64,000 nt of DNA from Mycolicibacterium sp. MU0053 (GCF_963378095.1 NZ_OY726397.1:5208001-5272000); one strand, 5' to 3'; positions 43,300 to 52,369 are shown, counted from the first letter of the stretch. Notes: generated from the sequence alone by a model not told the origin. Numbers and translations: made by a program.

Positions 43300-44778
43300 T
43301 TAGTGGAAGTCCATCCAGTGCCCGTGCGGGGTCCAGCCCACGGCGAAGGGCAGTTCGACCTTGGCGATGGGGCCGGCAGGCAGATCCTCGGCGTTGAAGA
43401 TCATGAAGTCGGTGTGCCGTTCGTTGAAGTACGACACCGGGGTGATGAGGTAGCCGTCGCCTTCGGGCGCGTCCGGGGACCGCGGCACGAACACCGATTC
43501 GTAGACCCCGATCGGACGGTCGTGTTTGATGGTGTAACTGTCCTCTTTACCGGTGTGCACGTTGCGGCGCAGCACAGTGTTCATCCGCATACCGTCGTTG
43601 ACCTGTTCACCGGCAATGTAGAAGCCCCACTCGTAGGGCTTGCCCCAGAACCGCTCGTCGATCTTCGGCAGCTCCGCCGGGATGTCACTGAGATGCTCAC
43701 TGGTGGCCTTGCCCTTTTCCAGGTCCAGGACCCAACGGCCGATGCAGGTAGTGCCGACCTGCCAGAACGGGACGAACGGCCCGCCGGGCGGAAACACCTC
43801 GTCGGTCTTGAAGGGCGGTGAGTTGAAGATCGGTCCGTCGAGCACGATCTTGCCGTCGGTCTCGTTGGCCGACAACGTGTGCATGATGTATTCGGGCTCG
43901 AAATCGGCCTCGATCCACTGCACCGGACCGTCGATGTCATCACGGCGGATCACCGCGATGACGGTGGGCAAGTTTACATCCCAGCCATATAGACCCCGCC
44001 CCTGGGCGATGCGGGCCCGGTCCTGCAGGAAGGGCGCGAACGCGACGATGGCGTAATTCTCGGTGATCCACATGTCGTGCGCGATGGCACAGTACGGCCC
44101 GTCATCGAGGTGCTTGGTACGCACCACCCCGTCGAGGGTCACACAGTGCACGCTGATGAAGGGTTTGCGGTCGCGGTAGGTGCAACTCCACAACTCCTCC
44201 TTGACCTCATCCCACTTCGGGTGCGGCCCGAAGGCCCCGTCCCCGAAACACACCTTCTCGAACAAACCATCGGAAAGCTGACTCGACCACGGGACAATCC
44301 CCTTGGTCTCCAACGTGATCGGATCCAGCGCGATCGGCGGGCACCCCTGCTCCGAGAGTGCCAGCACCTCACCGTTGAACGGCATCGCGTTGATGTTGGC
44401 CACGCCTTGGGGGATTCCCGCGTTGTGCTCGTCACGGATGGCATCGCCCAGGCCCCAGGCCCGCCAGTCATCGAATTTACCGTCGGCGTAGGAGAACAAC
44501 GACCGACCGGCGCGCTCCTCGGCGACGAACTTCGGCGTCCGCACCCAACGATTGCGGAACTCGACCTTGCCGTCGCGAAACACCAAGCCCTGCACCATGC
44601 CGTCGATCGTGTACACCGTCTCAAGACCCTGCTTGTTCGGACGACGCCAGGTCGGGCCGTTGCGGTAGAAGCCGCCCTCCAACCCGTCGGGCAGTTCACC
44701 GGAGACAATGCAGTCTTCGATCGTGGCTTCGAAACGCATGGGCCGGAACGGCCCTCGCTGATTCGCGGGAATACCCAT
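43300..44778 (-). CDS. Carotenoid oxygenase-family dioxygenase, copy 1
   Basis: 492 residues, normal for the RPE65/carotenoid cleavage/lignostilbene dioxygenase family. The four histidines that hold the catalytic Fe(II) are His186 (FGPHPKW), His234 (IAHDMW), His300 (IMHTLS) and His487 (PHGHWMDF). The N-terminal GGFYRNGPTWRRPNKQGL and the DGMVQGL segment are also typical. Family members split a C=C bond with O2 into two carbonyls; substrates include carotenoids, apocarotenoids, stilbenes and phenylpropenes. Start ATG 44778 follows AAGGAG, and operator B lies upstream. A second copy is at 44993. Confidence 0.9.
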   Translation of the reverse strand: MGIPANQRGPFRPMRFEATIEDCIVSGELPDGLEGGFYRNGPTWRRPNKQGLETVYTIDGMVQGLVFRDGKVEFRNRWVRTPKFVAEERAGRSLFSYADGKFDDWRAWGLGDAIRDEHNAGIPQGVANINAMPFNGEVLALSEQGCPPIALDPITLETKGIVPWSSQLSDGLFEKVCFGDGAFGPHPKWDEVKEELWSCTYRDRKPFISVHCVTLDGVVRTKHLDDGPYCAIAHDMWITENYAIVAFAPFLQDRARIAQGRGLYGWDVNLPTVIAVIRRDDIDGPVQWIEADFEPEYIMHTLSANETDGKIVLDGPIFNSPPFKTDEVFPPGGPFVPFWQVGTTCIGRWVLDLEKGKATSEHLSDIPAELPKIDERFWGKPYEWGFYIAGEQVNDGMRMNTVLRRNVHTGKEDSYTIKHDRPIGVYESVFVPRSPDAPEGDGYLITPVSYFNERHTDFMIFNAEDLPAGPIAKVELPFAVGWTPHGHWMDFH

Positions 44779-44840
44779 AGAGATCCAACTCCTTAACTAA
44801 AAGCATTGAGACACCCCGGCAGGCCGCTCGCGGTCGGGGT

Positions 44841-44860
44841 TGTCAATAGCATTATTGACA
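44841..44860. promoter_or_regulatory. Operator B: palindrome at the carotenoid oxygenase 1 promoter
   Basis: TGTCAATA-GCAT-TATTGACA, perfect arms. On the minus strand TTGACA at 44875-44880 acts as -35, and after 18 bases the -10 AATAAT (44851-44856) lies inside the palindrome, so a bound protein would block the -10 element. The gene start is 63 bases downstream. Confidence 0.8.
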
Positions 44861-44992
44861 GCTCGGCGGCTGGGTGTCAACCCACTGAGTCAGTGGACAA
44901 TTCGACGAACACCAGCAGTGATCGGAGTCGACGCAGCAATGGGCCCGGCGGCGAGGAGCGCGCTCCCCACCACCGGGTTGTCCGGTTCCCCG

Positions 44993-46471
44993 CTAGCGGA
45001 AGTCCATCCAGTGCCCGTGCGGGGTCCACCCGACCACGAAGGGTAATTCGATCTTGGCAACGGGGCCGGCAGGCAGATCCTCGGCGTTGAAGATCATGAA
45101 GTCGGTGTGCCGTTCGTTGAAGTACGACACCGGGGTGATGAGGTAGCCGTCGCCTTCGGGCGCGTCCGGGGACCGCGGCACGAACACCGATTCGTAGACC
45201 CCGATCGGACGGTCGTGTTTGATGGTGTAACTGTCCTCTTTACCGGTGTGCACGTTGCGGCGCAGCACAGTGTTCATCCGCATACCGTCGTTGACCGGCT
45301 CGCCGGCGGTGTAGAAGCCCCACTCGTAGGGCTTGCCCCAGAACCGCTCGTCGATCTTCGGCAGCTCGACAGGGGTGTCACCGAGACGTTCACTGGCAGC
45401 CTTGCCCTTTTCCAGGTCCACGACCCAGCGCCCGACACGGCTGGTGGAGACCTGCCAGAACGGGATGAACGGGCCACCAGGACTGAAGAGTTCGTCGGTC
45501 ATGAAGGGCGGCGCGTCGAAGATCGGTCCGTCGAGCACGATCTTGCCGTCGATCTCGTTGGCCGACAACGTGTGCATGATGTACTCCGGCTCGAAATCGG
45601 CCTCGATCCACTGCACCGGACCATCGATGTCATCACGGCGGATCACCGCGATCACCGTCGGCAGACTGGTGTCCCAGCCGTAGATGCCGCGGCCCTGCGC
45701 GATGCGGGCCCGGTCCTGCAGGAACGGCGCGAACGCGACGATGGCGTAGTTCTCGGTGATCCACATGTCGTGCGCGATGGCACAGTACGGCCCGTCATCG
45801 AGGTGCTTGGTGAGCACCACCCCGTCGAGGGTCACACAGTGCACGCTGATGAAGGGTTTGCGGTCGCGGTAGGTGCAACTCCACAACTCCTCCTTGACGT
45901 CATCCCACTTCGGGTGCGGCCCGAAGGCCCCGTCCCCGAAACACACCTTCTCGAACAAACCATCGGAAAGCTGACTCGACCACGGGACAATCCCCTTGGT
46001 CTCCAACGTGATCGGATCCAGCGCGATCGGCGGGCAGCCCTGCTCCGAGAGCGCAAGCACCTCACCATTGAACGGCATCGCGTTGACCGCACTCACACCC
46101 TGGGGGATTCCCGCGTTGTGCTCGTCACGGATGGCATCGCCCAGGCCCCAGGCCCGCCAGTCATCGAATTTACCGTCGGCGTAGGAGAACAACGACCGAC
46201 CGGCGCGCTCCTCGGCGACGAACTTCGGCGTCCGAACCCAACGATTGCGGAACTCGACCTTGCCGTCGCGAAACACCAAGCCCTGCACCATGCCGTCGAT
46301 CGTGTACACCGTCTCAAGACCCTGCTTGTTCGGACGACGCCAGGTCGGGCCGTTGCGGTAGAAGCCGCCCTCCAACCCGTCGGGCAGTTCACCGGAGACA
46401 ATGCAGTCTTCGATCGTGGCTTCGAAACGCATGGGCCGGAACGGCCCTCGCTGGTTGGCCGGAACACCCAT
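44993..46471 (-). CDS. Carotenoid oxygenase-family dioxygenase, copy 2
   Basis: 492 residues, aligned without gaps to copy 1 and nearly identical except in two patches. Residues around 318-345 (FDAPPFMTDELFSPGG, then QVSTSRVGRWVVDLEKGKAASERLGDTPVE) and around 365-385 differ; the four iron-binding histidines are unchanged. ATG 46471 is chosen: the longer frame to 46558 would place operator C and a -10 box inside the coding region, and copy 1 starts at the matching codon. The two copies each have their own operator, so both seem to be expressed under the same control. Confidence 0.9.
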   Translation of the reverse strand: MGVPANQRGPFRPMRFEATIEDCIVSGELPDGLEGGFYRNGPTWRRPNKQGLETVYTIDGMVQGLVFRDGKVEFRNRWVRTPKFVAEERAGRSLFSYADGKFDDWRAWGLGDAIRDEHNAGIPQGVSAVNAMPFNGEVLALSEQGCPPIALDPITLETKGIVPWSSQLSDGLFEKVCFGDGAFGPHPKWDDVKEELWSCTYRDRKPFISVHCVTLDGVVLTKHLDDGPYCAIAHDMWITENYAIVAFAPFLQDRARIAQGRGIYGWDTSLPTVIAVIRRDDIDGPVQWIEADFEPEYIMHTLSANEIDGKIVLDGPIFDAPPFMTDELFSPGGPFIPFWQVSTSRVGRWVVDLEKGKAASERLGDTPVELPKIDERFWGKPYEWGFYTAGEPVNDGMRMNTVLRRNVHTGKEDSYTIKHDRPIGVYESVFVPRSPDAPEGDGYLITPVSYFNERHTDFMIFNAEDLPAGPVAKIELPFVVGWTPHGHWMDFR

Positions 46472-46518
46472 GGAGTCGCCTTTGCTAGCGCAACGAAGCC
46501 CTGACAGACCCGCTTCGT

Positions 46519-46538
46519 CGTCAATACGATTATTGACG
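46519..46538. promoter_or_regulatory. Operator C: palindrome at the carotenoid oxygenase 2 promoter
   Basis: CGTCAATA-CGAT-TATTGACG, perfect arms. As at operator B, minus-strand -35 TTGACA (46553-46558) and -10 AATAAT (46529-46534, inside the palindrome) are 18 bases apart. The gene start is 48 bases downstream. Confidence 0.8.
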
Positions 46539-46609
46539 GACTGCGGGAACGGTGTCAAGGCCGCTGCTCATGGGGAAGTGGCGCTCGGGGCGTTGAGTGC
46601 AGACGTCGT

Positions 46610-47047
46610 TCAGCGCACCGGGGTCAGTACGAAGATCGGTATCTCACGGTCGGTATTACGCTGGTAGTCCGCGTAATCGGGCCAGGCCGCCACGGCGCGT
46701 TCCCACCAGAGTTGCTTCTCCTCGCCGAGGACCTCGTGCGCGTCGTAGTCAGCGCTGACCGTCCCATCCTGCAACTCGACGCGAGGGTTGTTCTTGACGT
46801 TGAAGTACCAGACCGGATGTTTGGGGGCCCCACCCAACGAGGCGACCACGGCGTAGCTACCGTTGTGCTCCACCCGCATCAACGGGATCTTGCGCAGCTT
46901 ACCGGTTTTGGCGCCCACGCTGGTCAGCAGGATGACCCGCTTGCCTTTCAGCACGGTCCCGCGAGTGCCACCCGATTGCAGGTACTCCTCGGCGTTTTCG
47001 CGGGCCCAATCCAATGTGCATGGTTCGTATTCTCCAACAAGTGGCAT
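46610..47047 (-). CDS. Ddn-like deazaflavin (F420)-dependent nitroreductase-family protein
   Basis: 145 residues. Motifs [70 protein letters not shown] are the hallmark of the Ddn/Rv3547 family, which binds F420 in a split barrel. Members reduce quinones or nitro compounds. It is downstream of the LuxR-type regulator gene (89-bp gap, same strand) and could be the last gene of the operon that begins at operator D. Confidence 0.88.
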   Translation of the reverse strand: MPLVGEYEPCTLDWARENAEEYLQSGGTRGTVLKGKRVILLTSVGAKTGKLRKIPLMRVEHNGSYAVVASLGGAPKHPVWYFNVKNNPRVELQDGTVSADYDAHEVLGEEKQLWWERAVAAWPDYADYQRNTDREIPIFVLTPVR

Positions 47048-47136
47048 GCCGCCAGCATAGCCCGTGCAGCGCTGTTAGCGGGGGCACTGCGTCCCTGATG
47101 GTGCTCGAATCATGTTGTGCAGCAGGATCTCGCGCG

Positions 47137-47817
47137 TTAGGCGATGAGGCCGAGTTGCTGGGCGCGGCTCGCCGCTTCGGCCCGGTTTCGCACGCCCAGT
47201 TTCCGGTAGACGGCACTGGTGTGCTGCTTGACCGTCCACCGCGACAGGTTCAGCCGCACTGCCACTTCCGGGTTGCTCAGCCCTGAGGCGACATGCTGCA
47301 GGACGTCGAGTTCACGCTTGGACAGGCGGGCCGCAGACGGCGCGGGGTCCTTCGGGAACACCCGCCCGCCTTCCACGACCCGTTTGATTGCATCGATCAT
47401 CGCGGCCGCCGGCAACTGCTTGGGCAAAGATGCCACCGCCCCGTGCCTGCGAGCCAGCGCGGCCGACACCGGTGCCTCTTCCGACATCAGCACAATCTTG
47501 AGATCCGGGATCCGTTCCTTCAATGCGCGGCACAGCGCGAACCCGGACCGGCCTCCCAAAGAAGCGCTGATCAGCACTAATTGGGGGCGGCGCTGCTGCA
47601 CCACCTGCCAAGCAGCCGCCGCCGATGCCGCAACCAGACAGGATGTCACCCACGGCGCACCGGCCAGCACCGCACGAAGACCGGCTCGCACCAGTGGGTG
47701 CTCGTCGACAACCAGGACGCGCTGCGGCATGCACCCGTCCGCTGAGTGGGGGCGCAGGACTTCCCGCATCACCACGGTGTCATCGACCGCACCGGCATCG
47801 TGACCTACCGTGAACAT
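47137..47817 (-). CDS. LuxR/NarL-type response regulator with degenerate receiver
   Basis: 226 residues from ATG 47817 behind GGGAAGG; ATG 47730 at the receiver start is an alternative. The receiver begins RVLVVDEHPLVRAGLRAVL with acidic Asp38/Glu39, but the phospho-acceptor position in PQLVLISASLGG is Ser84, not Asp. The C-terminal LuxR HTH is intact: LSKRELDVLQHVASGLSNPEVAVRLNLSRWTVKQHTSAVYRKLGV. No sensor kinase gene is nearby. It probably acts without phosphorylation, perhaps by ligand or oligomer state. It follows the NDMA-dependent ADH gene by 22 bp in the Rieske operon. Confidence 0.85.
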   Translation of the reverse strand: MFTVGHDAGAVDDTVVMREVLRPHSADGCMPQRVLVVDEHPLVRAGLRAVLAGAPWVTSCLVAASAAAAWQVVQQRRPQLVLISASLGGRSGFALCRALKERIPDLKIVLMSEEAPVSAALARRHGAVASLPKQLPAAAMIDAIKRVVEGGRVFPKDPAPSAARLSKRELDVLQHVASGLSNPEVAVRLNLSRWTVKQHTSAVYRKLGVRNRAEAASRAQQLGLIA

Positions 47818-47839
47818 GAAGATACCTTCCCGACCGAGT

Positions 47840-48961
47840 TCAGTCGTCGTAGATGATGACGCCGCGGAGGTTCTTACCCTCCCGCATGTCGCTGAAGGCC
47901 TGGTTGATGTCCTCGAGCCGGTACGTCTGGGTGATGAGCTCGTCGAGCTTCAGCCGCCCGCCGCGGTACAGATCGCAGATCCGCGCCACGTCGTTGCGCG
48001 CGATGGTGTTTCCGTACAGGGATCCCTGAAGTCGCTTGCCGGACATGGCCAGTGAGAACAGATTGATCTTGACGTCAAGCTGCGTCGCCGGCGCCGCGGA
48101 GGTCAACACCATGACCCCGCCGGGGCGGGTCATCACTTCGGCGCCCTCCAGCAGGTCGCCGGTCATCACGCCTACGGTGATGATCACCCGGTGGGCGCCT
48201 TGGCCATTCGTCAGCTGCGCGAGAATGGGCGCTGCTTCCTCGTAGGTGGCCACCGCATGCGTGGCACCGAATTCTTTTGCCTTGTCCCGCTTGAACGCCA
48301 CCGGATCGATCGCGATGATGTCTCGGGCGCCCTTGTGCACCGCACCCTGCACCGCGTTGATGCCGACCCCGCCGATGCCGATGACGACGACGGTGTCGCC
48401 CAATTGCATGTCGGCGGCGTACACCGAGGAACCCCACCCGGTGGGCACACCGCAACCGATCAGGGCCGCCTTGTCCAGCGGAATGTCCTTGCCGATCTTG
48501 GTGACCGCGTTGACCGGAGCGCACACGTACGGTGCGAAGGTGCCGAGGTAGGACATGCAACCCACGCCTTGACCGCGCGCGTGCACGCGGTGGGTGCCGT
48601 CCGGCGCGAGACCGCCGAGGATGCCGGCGCCGAGCACACACAAGTTGCCGCGACCAGAGGCGCACAGGTCGCAATGTCCGCACGCCGGCAGGAACGACAT
48701 CACCACGTGGTCGCCGACCACCAGGTCGTCGACACCCGGCCCGACCTCGGTGATGACACCGGCGCCCTCGTGACCACCCAGCAGCGGCGCGAAGGGGATC
48801 GGGATCACTCCGTCGTCGAAGTGGTTGTCGCTGTGGCAGATACCCGAGGCCGCGAGCTTGACCATCACCTCGTGCTGTTTCGGCGGATCGATCTCGATGT
48901 CCTCGACGCTCCAGCCGGAATTGGTGCCCGGTTCCCAGAGCAACGCGCCTTTGGTCTTCAT
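47840..48961 (-). CDS. NDMA-dependent alcohol dehydrogenase
   Basis: 373 residues of the zinc MDR superfamily. The catalytic zinc ligands are Cys42 (SGICHSDNH) and His64 (GGHEGAG), and the structural zinc lobe is Cys94/97/100/108. The cofactor loop is VVIGIGGVGINAVQGAVHKGA. The sequence follows actinobacterial N,N-dimethyl-4-nitrosoaniline-dependent dehydrogenases, whose NAD(H) is tightly bound and recycled by an external acceptor. It oxidises primary alcohols to aldehydes. Operon position next to an aldehyde dehydrogenase suggests sequential alcohol-to-acid oxidation. Confidence 0.88.
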   Translation of the reverse strand: MKTKGALLWEPGTNSGWSVEDIEIDPPKQHEVMVKLAASGICHSDNHFDDGVIPIPFAPLLGGHEGAGVITEVGPGVDDLVVGDHVVMSFLPACGHCDLCASGRGNLCVLGAGILGGLAPDGTHRVHARGQGVGCMSYLGTFAPYVCAPVNAVTKIGKDIPLDKAALIGCGVPTGWGSSVYAADMQLGDTVVVIGIGGVGINAVQGAVHKGARDIIAIDPVAFKRDKAKEFGATHAVATYEEAAPILAQLTNGQGAHRVIITVGVMTGDLLEGAEVMTRPGGVMVLTSAAPATQLDVKINLFSLAMSGKRLQGSLYGNTIARNDVARICDLYRGGRLKLDELITQTYRLEDINQAFSDMREGKNLRGVIIYDD

Positions 48962-48989
48962 ACCGTTCTCCTCTGCCTGGACTCGCTGG

Positions 48990-50441
48990 TCACCACTGGA
49001 TCATCTTGGTTTCGAGGTACGCGGCGATCCCTTCGGGACCGCCCTCACGACCGTGGCCGGACTGCTTGAAGCCACCGAAGGGCTGTGACGCACACACCCC
49101 ATGGTTGTTCACGAAGATCTGACCCGTCCGGACCTCGCTGACAACACGCTTGGCGACCTGTTGGTCATTGGTGTACACCGAGCCCGACAGCCCGTACGGC
49201 GAATCGTTGGCGATGTCGATCGCCTCGTCGATGCTGCCGTAGGAGATCATCGAGATGACGGGACCGAAGATCTCCTCGCGCGCAATCCGCATGCTGTTGT
49301 CGACTTCGGTGAACAGCGTCGGTTCGATGTAGAAGCCCTTGGCCAGATGCGCCGGTCGTCCGCCACCGCAGGCGACCTTCGCGCCTTCTTGACGGCCGAT
49401 CTCGATGTAGCTCTCGACCCGGTCGCGCTGACGCTCCATGGCCAGCGGTCCCAGCATGGTCGCGGGATCGAACGGGTCGCCGACCACCATCGCGCTCATG
49501 GCGGCGGCCATCGCCTCGGCGAACTCCGCAGCGCGCGAACGCGGAACGAGCACCCGGGTCAGCGCCGCGCAGATCTGTCCGGAATGGCCGATGCCACCGG
49601 CCAGCAGGGTCGGCAGGACGTCGGCGAGTTCGGCGTCCTCGGCGATGATCGCGGCCGACTTGCCGCCCAGTTCGAGGGACACGCGGGCAATGCGCTCGCC
49701 ACAGAGGCTCCCGACGCGCTTGCCGGCTTCGGTGCTGCCCGTGAACGTGACCTTGTCCACGTCGGGATGCCGAACCAGGTGCTCGCCCGCCTCGCGGCCG
49801 GCCGGCAGGATGCTGACAACACCTTCGGGTACTCCGGCGGCCTCCAGACATTCGGCCAACATGTAGGTCGTGAGCGGGCCTTCGGGCGCCGGCTTGAGCA
49901 CCACCGTGCAACCGGCGGCCAGCGCCGACCCCAGCTTCAACGCGGCGCCTCCGACCGGCGCGTTCCACGGGATGATGGCGCCGACCACGCCGACGGGTTC
50001 GCGGACGATGCTGACGTTGGCCTCACCGTCCACGCGATCCTCGGAGAACGCCACCTGCTCGTGCAGTCGGGCAGCCTGCCGGAACATCTGCACGGCCATG
50101 GCGTGCAACGGCCCGCCGAGGGCGACCGGCGCCCCGATCTCAGCGGCGAACACCGGGGTGAAGTCCGGTACCCGCTTCTCCACCTCGTCGGCGATCCGGT
50201 TGAGCAGTTCGCCGCGCTCCTCGGGGCTGGTCTTGCGCCAGCCGCCCTGGAACGCCTCCCGCGCCGAGGCCACCGCGCGATCGATATCCGCGGGAGTCGG
50301 TTCCGGGACCCGTGAGATGACCTCCTCGGTGCTGGGCGAGATCACCTCGATGTGCCCGTCGCCTGCCGGGTCGACCCACTGGCCGCCCACATACAACTTT
50401 TCGAAAGTCGGGACGGAGTTCTTGTTGAGTACTGATGTCAT
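48990..50441 (-). CDS. NAD(P)-dependent aldehyde dehydrogenase
   Basis: 483 residues from ATG 50441, which overlaps the Rieske stop (ATGA). Catalytic Cys291 (GHSGQICAALTRV), general base Glu257 (VSLELGGKSAA), cofactor segments PWNAPVGG and FTGSTEAGKRVG, and the C-terminal EEIFGPVISMI and GLSGSVYTND are all intact. It would oxidise the aldehydes released by carotenoid-oxygenase cleavage or by the neighbouring alcohol dehydrogenase to acids, which the FadD ligases could then activate. The longer frame to 50801 lies in the Rieske gene. Confidence 0.9.
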   Translation of the reverse strand: MTSVLNKNSVPTFEKLYVGGQWVDPAGDGHIEVISPSTEEVISRVPEPTPADIDRAVASAREAFQGGWRKTSPEERGELLNRIADEVEKRVPDFTPVFAAEIGAPVALGGPLHAMAVQMFRQAARLHEQVAFSEDRVDGEANVSIVREPVGVVGAIIPWNAPVGGAALKLGSALAAGCTVVLKPAPEGPLTTYMLAECLEAAGVPEGVVSILPAGREAGEHLVRHPDVDKVTFTGSTEAGKRVGSLCGERIARVSLELGGKSAAIIAEDAELADVLPTLLAGGIGHSGQICAALTRVLVPRSRAAEFAEAMAAAMSAMVVGDPFDPATMLGPLAMERQRDRVESYIEIGRQEGAKVACGGGRPAHLAKGFYIEPTLFTEVDNSMRIAREEIFGPVISMISYGSIDEAIDIANDSPYGLSGSVYTNDQQVAKRVVSEVRTGQIFVNNHGVCASQPFGGFKQSGHGREGGPEGIAAYLETKMIQW

Positions 50442-51682
50442 CGAACGCTCCTCTGCGCGGTTGGTGCCGGTTGGTCTGGTTGGGGCCGGCCGAGTGCTCG
50501 GGCCATGTTCCGGTGCGCCTCGGTCACCGAGGGCTCGTTCGCACCGATGAGCAGACTGTCGCGCAAGCCGCTCTGAATCGCTGCGTTGATCCCGGGGACC
50601 TGGGCGTAGTCCTCTTCCTCGAGCGCAACACTGGCCAGTTCGTAGAACGGTCCGATTGCGGCACGTTCCTCGTCGGTCATATTGGCCTTCAGCATGATTC
50701 GGTTGTCGGTCAGCTGTGTATCGGGTCGCCGCCCGGGAAACAACCGGGTGATGAAGCGGATATCGGCGAAGTCCGGGGCGGTGATGATCGTGTTGGGCCA
50801 CAGGTACAGCACGGTGTTGTAGGGAGCACTGGTGAGGCTGTCGAGCACTGCCTCGACATCCGGAGCCGCCGCCATCTCTTTGACCACGTTCATCGACCAG
50901 GTGGTCCGGATGTGGCGCCCCTGCGGCCCGAACGCATCATGGGTGGAGCCGTTGCCGATGAAAGACGGGGCCAGAGTGCGGGCGTGCACCGTCTTGACGT
51001 GGTAGCTCTCCAGGTAGCCGCACAACGCCACCTTCCAGTTCACATCATGTGGCAGCAGCTGCAACTCTTCGACGGCGAAGGCGTCGAGATCACACATCGC
51101 GAGCTGAGCGGCGAAGTCCCCGAGGAACGCGTCGATGTCCATCTCGACCTTGGGGTCGAGCACCACGAAGATGAACCCGTGCCGCTCGGCGCAGGGCAAC
51201 TCGACCAACCCGTAGTCGCAGAAGTCGATATCGCCGAACTTGCCCGGCTGGGTCACCGAGAGCAGCTCGCCGGCCGGACTATAGGTCCAGGCGTGGTACG
51301 AGCAGCTGATCCGCTTCTTGATCTCACCGCTGCCCTCGAGGAGCTTAGCCCCGCGGTGCGAACAGGAGTTCAGAAAGGCCTTGACCGACCCGTCGTTTTG
51401 GCGCACCAACATAACCGGGACGTCGAACAACAGCTCGGTGCGAAATGTCCGTGGACCCGGCAGCTCACCGGACAGCGCCGCCACAATGGGCACCGCGTGC
51501 ATCAACGCACGTTCGGCCGACGCCACCTCGGGGTCCAGATATTCACCGGCGGGCACAACTCGAGCGCCATCGGGATGCAGATCCGTGGTGCCCGCCTGGA
51601 CGTGCTCGATATGGCGCAAAGTCAGCACACGGCGCGTCAGCTCCGCGAGGTCGCCGGTCTCCGGTGCCGACTCGATGGTCAT
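50438..51682 (-). CDS. Rieske non-heme iron oxygenase, alpha-type
   Basis: 414 residues from ATG 51682. The N-terminal Rieske [2Fe-2S] domain has Cys107, His109, Cys127 and His130 (NSCSHRGAKLLEG, SCSYHAW). The C-terminal catalytic domain carries the mononuclear-iron histidines in YLESYHVKTVH (His228, His233). These enzymes hydroxylate or demethylate aromatic and hydrophobic substrates with O2 and electrons from a ferredoxin. A ferredoxin gene is divergent at 51970; no reductase gene is present. Operator D overlaps the promoter, and the -10 box lies so near the ATG that the mRNA is likely leaderless. A paralog is cut by the window end. Confidence 0.9.
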   Translation of the reverse strand: MTIESAPETGDLAELTRRVLTLRHIEHVQAGTTDLHPDGARVVPAGEYLDPEVASAERALMHAVPIVAALSGELPGPRTFRTELLFDVPVMLVRQNDGSVKAFLNSCSHRGAKLLEGSGEIKKRISCSYHAWTYSPAGELLSVTQPGKFGDIDFCDYGLVELPCAERHGFIFVVLDPKVEMDIDAFLGDFAAQLAMCDLDAFAVEELQLLPHDVNWKVALCGYLESYHVKTVHARTLAPSFIGNGSTHDAFGPQGRHIRTTWSMNVVKEMAAAPDVEAVLDSLTSAPYNTVLYLWPNTIITAPDFADIRFITRLFPGRRPDTQLTDNRIMLKANMTDEERAAIGPFYELASVALEEEDYAQVPGINAAIQSGLRDSLLIGANEPSVTEAHRNMARALGRPQPDQPAPTAQRSVR

Positions 51683-51714
51683 GCCGGGCAACGCTACCGC
51701 TCGGCAGCAACATT

Positions 51715-51734
51715 CGTCAATAACTGTATTGACG
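51715..51734. promoter_or_regulatory. Operator D: palindrome at the Rieske-ALDH-ADH promoter
   Basis: CGTCAATA-ACTG-TATTGACG, perfect arms. Minus-strand -35 TTGACG (51715-51720) within the site is followed after 18 bases by TAGCGT (51691-51696) as -10, just before the ATG at 51682. The divergent ferredoxin gene starts 235 bases away on the other side. Confidence 0.8.
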
Positions 51735-51969
51735 GATGTTGTCGTCGACTGTTTGGATGATCCGAGCCGGGGCCGAAACGTCTCGCGCTCCCACGGAACG
51801 TGCGCGGGGACCCCGCACCTCGCGGCGCGGGCCCAACCGGACGGCCAACACCCGTCGGCGGTGCCCAGGCGGCCGGAACGGCTCATCCAGCATCGCAGCG
51901 CGCACGCGAAGGCGACACCGACACGCTTTCCGATCCCCGCCCGCGACACGAAGAGGAGCCCAGCGTCAC

Positions 51970-52164
51970 ATGAAGATTCGCTTTGATCGCAGCAAATGCC
52001 AGGCGCACGGCCAGTGCCACGGCATCAACCCTGAGCTGTTCCCGCTCGATGATGACGGGTACCCGACGTTGACCGAAAGTGTCGTCGAGTCCGGCGATGA
52101 GCAGGATGCCCGCTCCGCGGTCGCCGCCTGCCCAGAAGATGCGCTCACCCTCCGGGCGGATTGA
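51970..52164 (+). CDS. Small ferredoxin ([3Fe-4S] type)
   Basis: 64 residues from ATG 51970. Cys10-x5-Cys16 (KCQAHGQCHGINPELF) and Cys54-Pro (AACPEDALTL) form the three-cysteine pattern of actinobacterial [3Fe-4S] ferredoxins that serve P450s and Rieske oxygenases. Next to the divergent Rieske gene, it is the likely electron donor for it. The larger frame starting at 51736 lacks coding character before this ATG. Confidence 0.88.
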   Translation: MKIRFDRSKCQAHGQCHGINPELFPLDDDGYPTLTESVVESGDEQDARSAVAACPEDALTLRAD

Positions 52165-52247
52165 TCTCCAGAACGCAGCCGTCGCTGCCCGACCGGTGCG
52201 CACGGTGCAGCCGCGGGTCCGCCATGGCCGAGCGGGCGCAGCAAAGC

Positions 52248-52267
52248 TGTCAATAGCCACATTGACA
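52248..52267. promoter_or_regulatory. Operator E: palindrome upstream of the SnoaL-like gene
   Basis: TGTCAATA-GCCA-CATTGACA, one mismatch between the arms. On the plus strand TTGACA (52262-52267) acts as -35 and TATCTT (52286-52291) as -10, 18 bases apart, the same geometry as operators A, D and F. The gene start is about 100 bases downstream. Confidence 0.75.
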
Positions 52268-52369
52268 GCCCCGCCGGCCCGCCGCTATCTTCGGGAAGTT
52301 CTGTGAGCTGCACCATAACGCAGTGCAGCCGCCCTCGATTGCCACCACGTATCAGAAGGGGAGCCAGCC

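Noticed and set aside
43300..46471. The two near-identical 1.5-kb blocks as a composite transposon or IS pair
   Set aside because: They encode metabolic enzymes in the same orientation and no transposase, terminal repeats or target duplications flank them.
45107..46504. 465-codon plus-strand frame opposite carotenoid oxygenase 2
   Set aside because: Antisense shadow; the same shadow appears opposite copy 1 because the DNA is duplicated.
46472..46558. N-terminal extension of carotenoid oxygenase 2
   Set aside because: It contains operator C and a -10/-35 pair, copy 1 starts at the equivalent internal ATG, and no ribosome-binding site precedes 46558.
49101..50315. 404-codon plus-strand frame opposite the aldehyde dehydrogenase
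   Set aside because: Antisense shadow of a gene with intact catalytic motifs; no recognisable domain in the frame itself.
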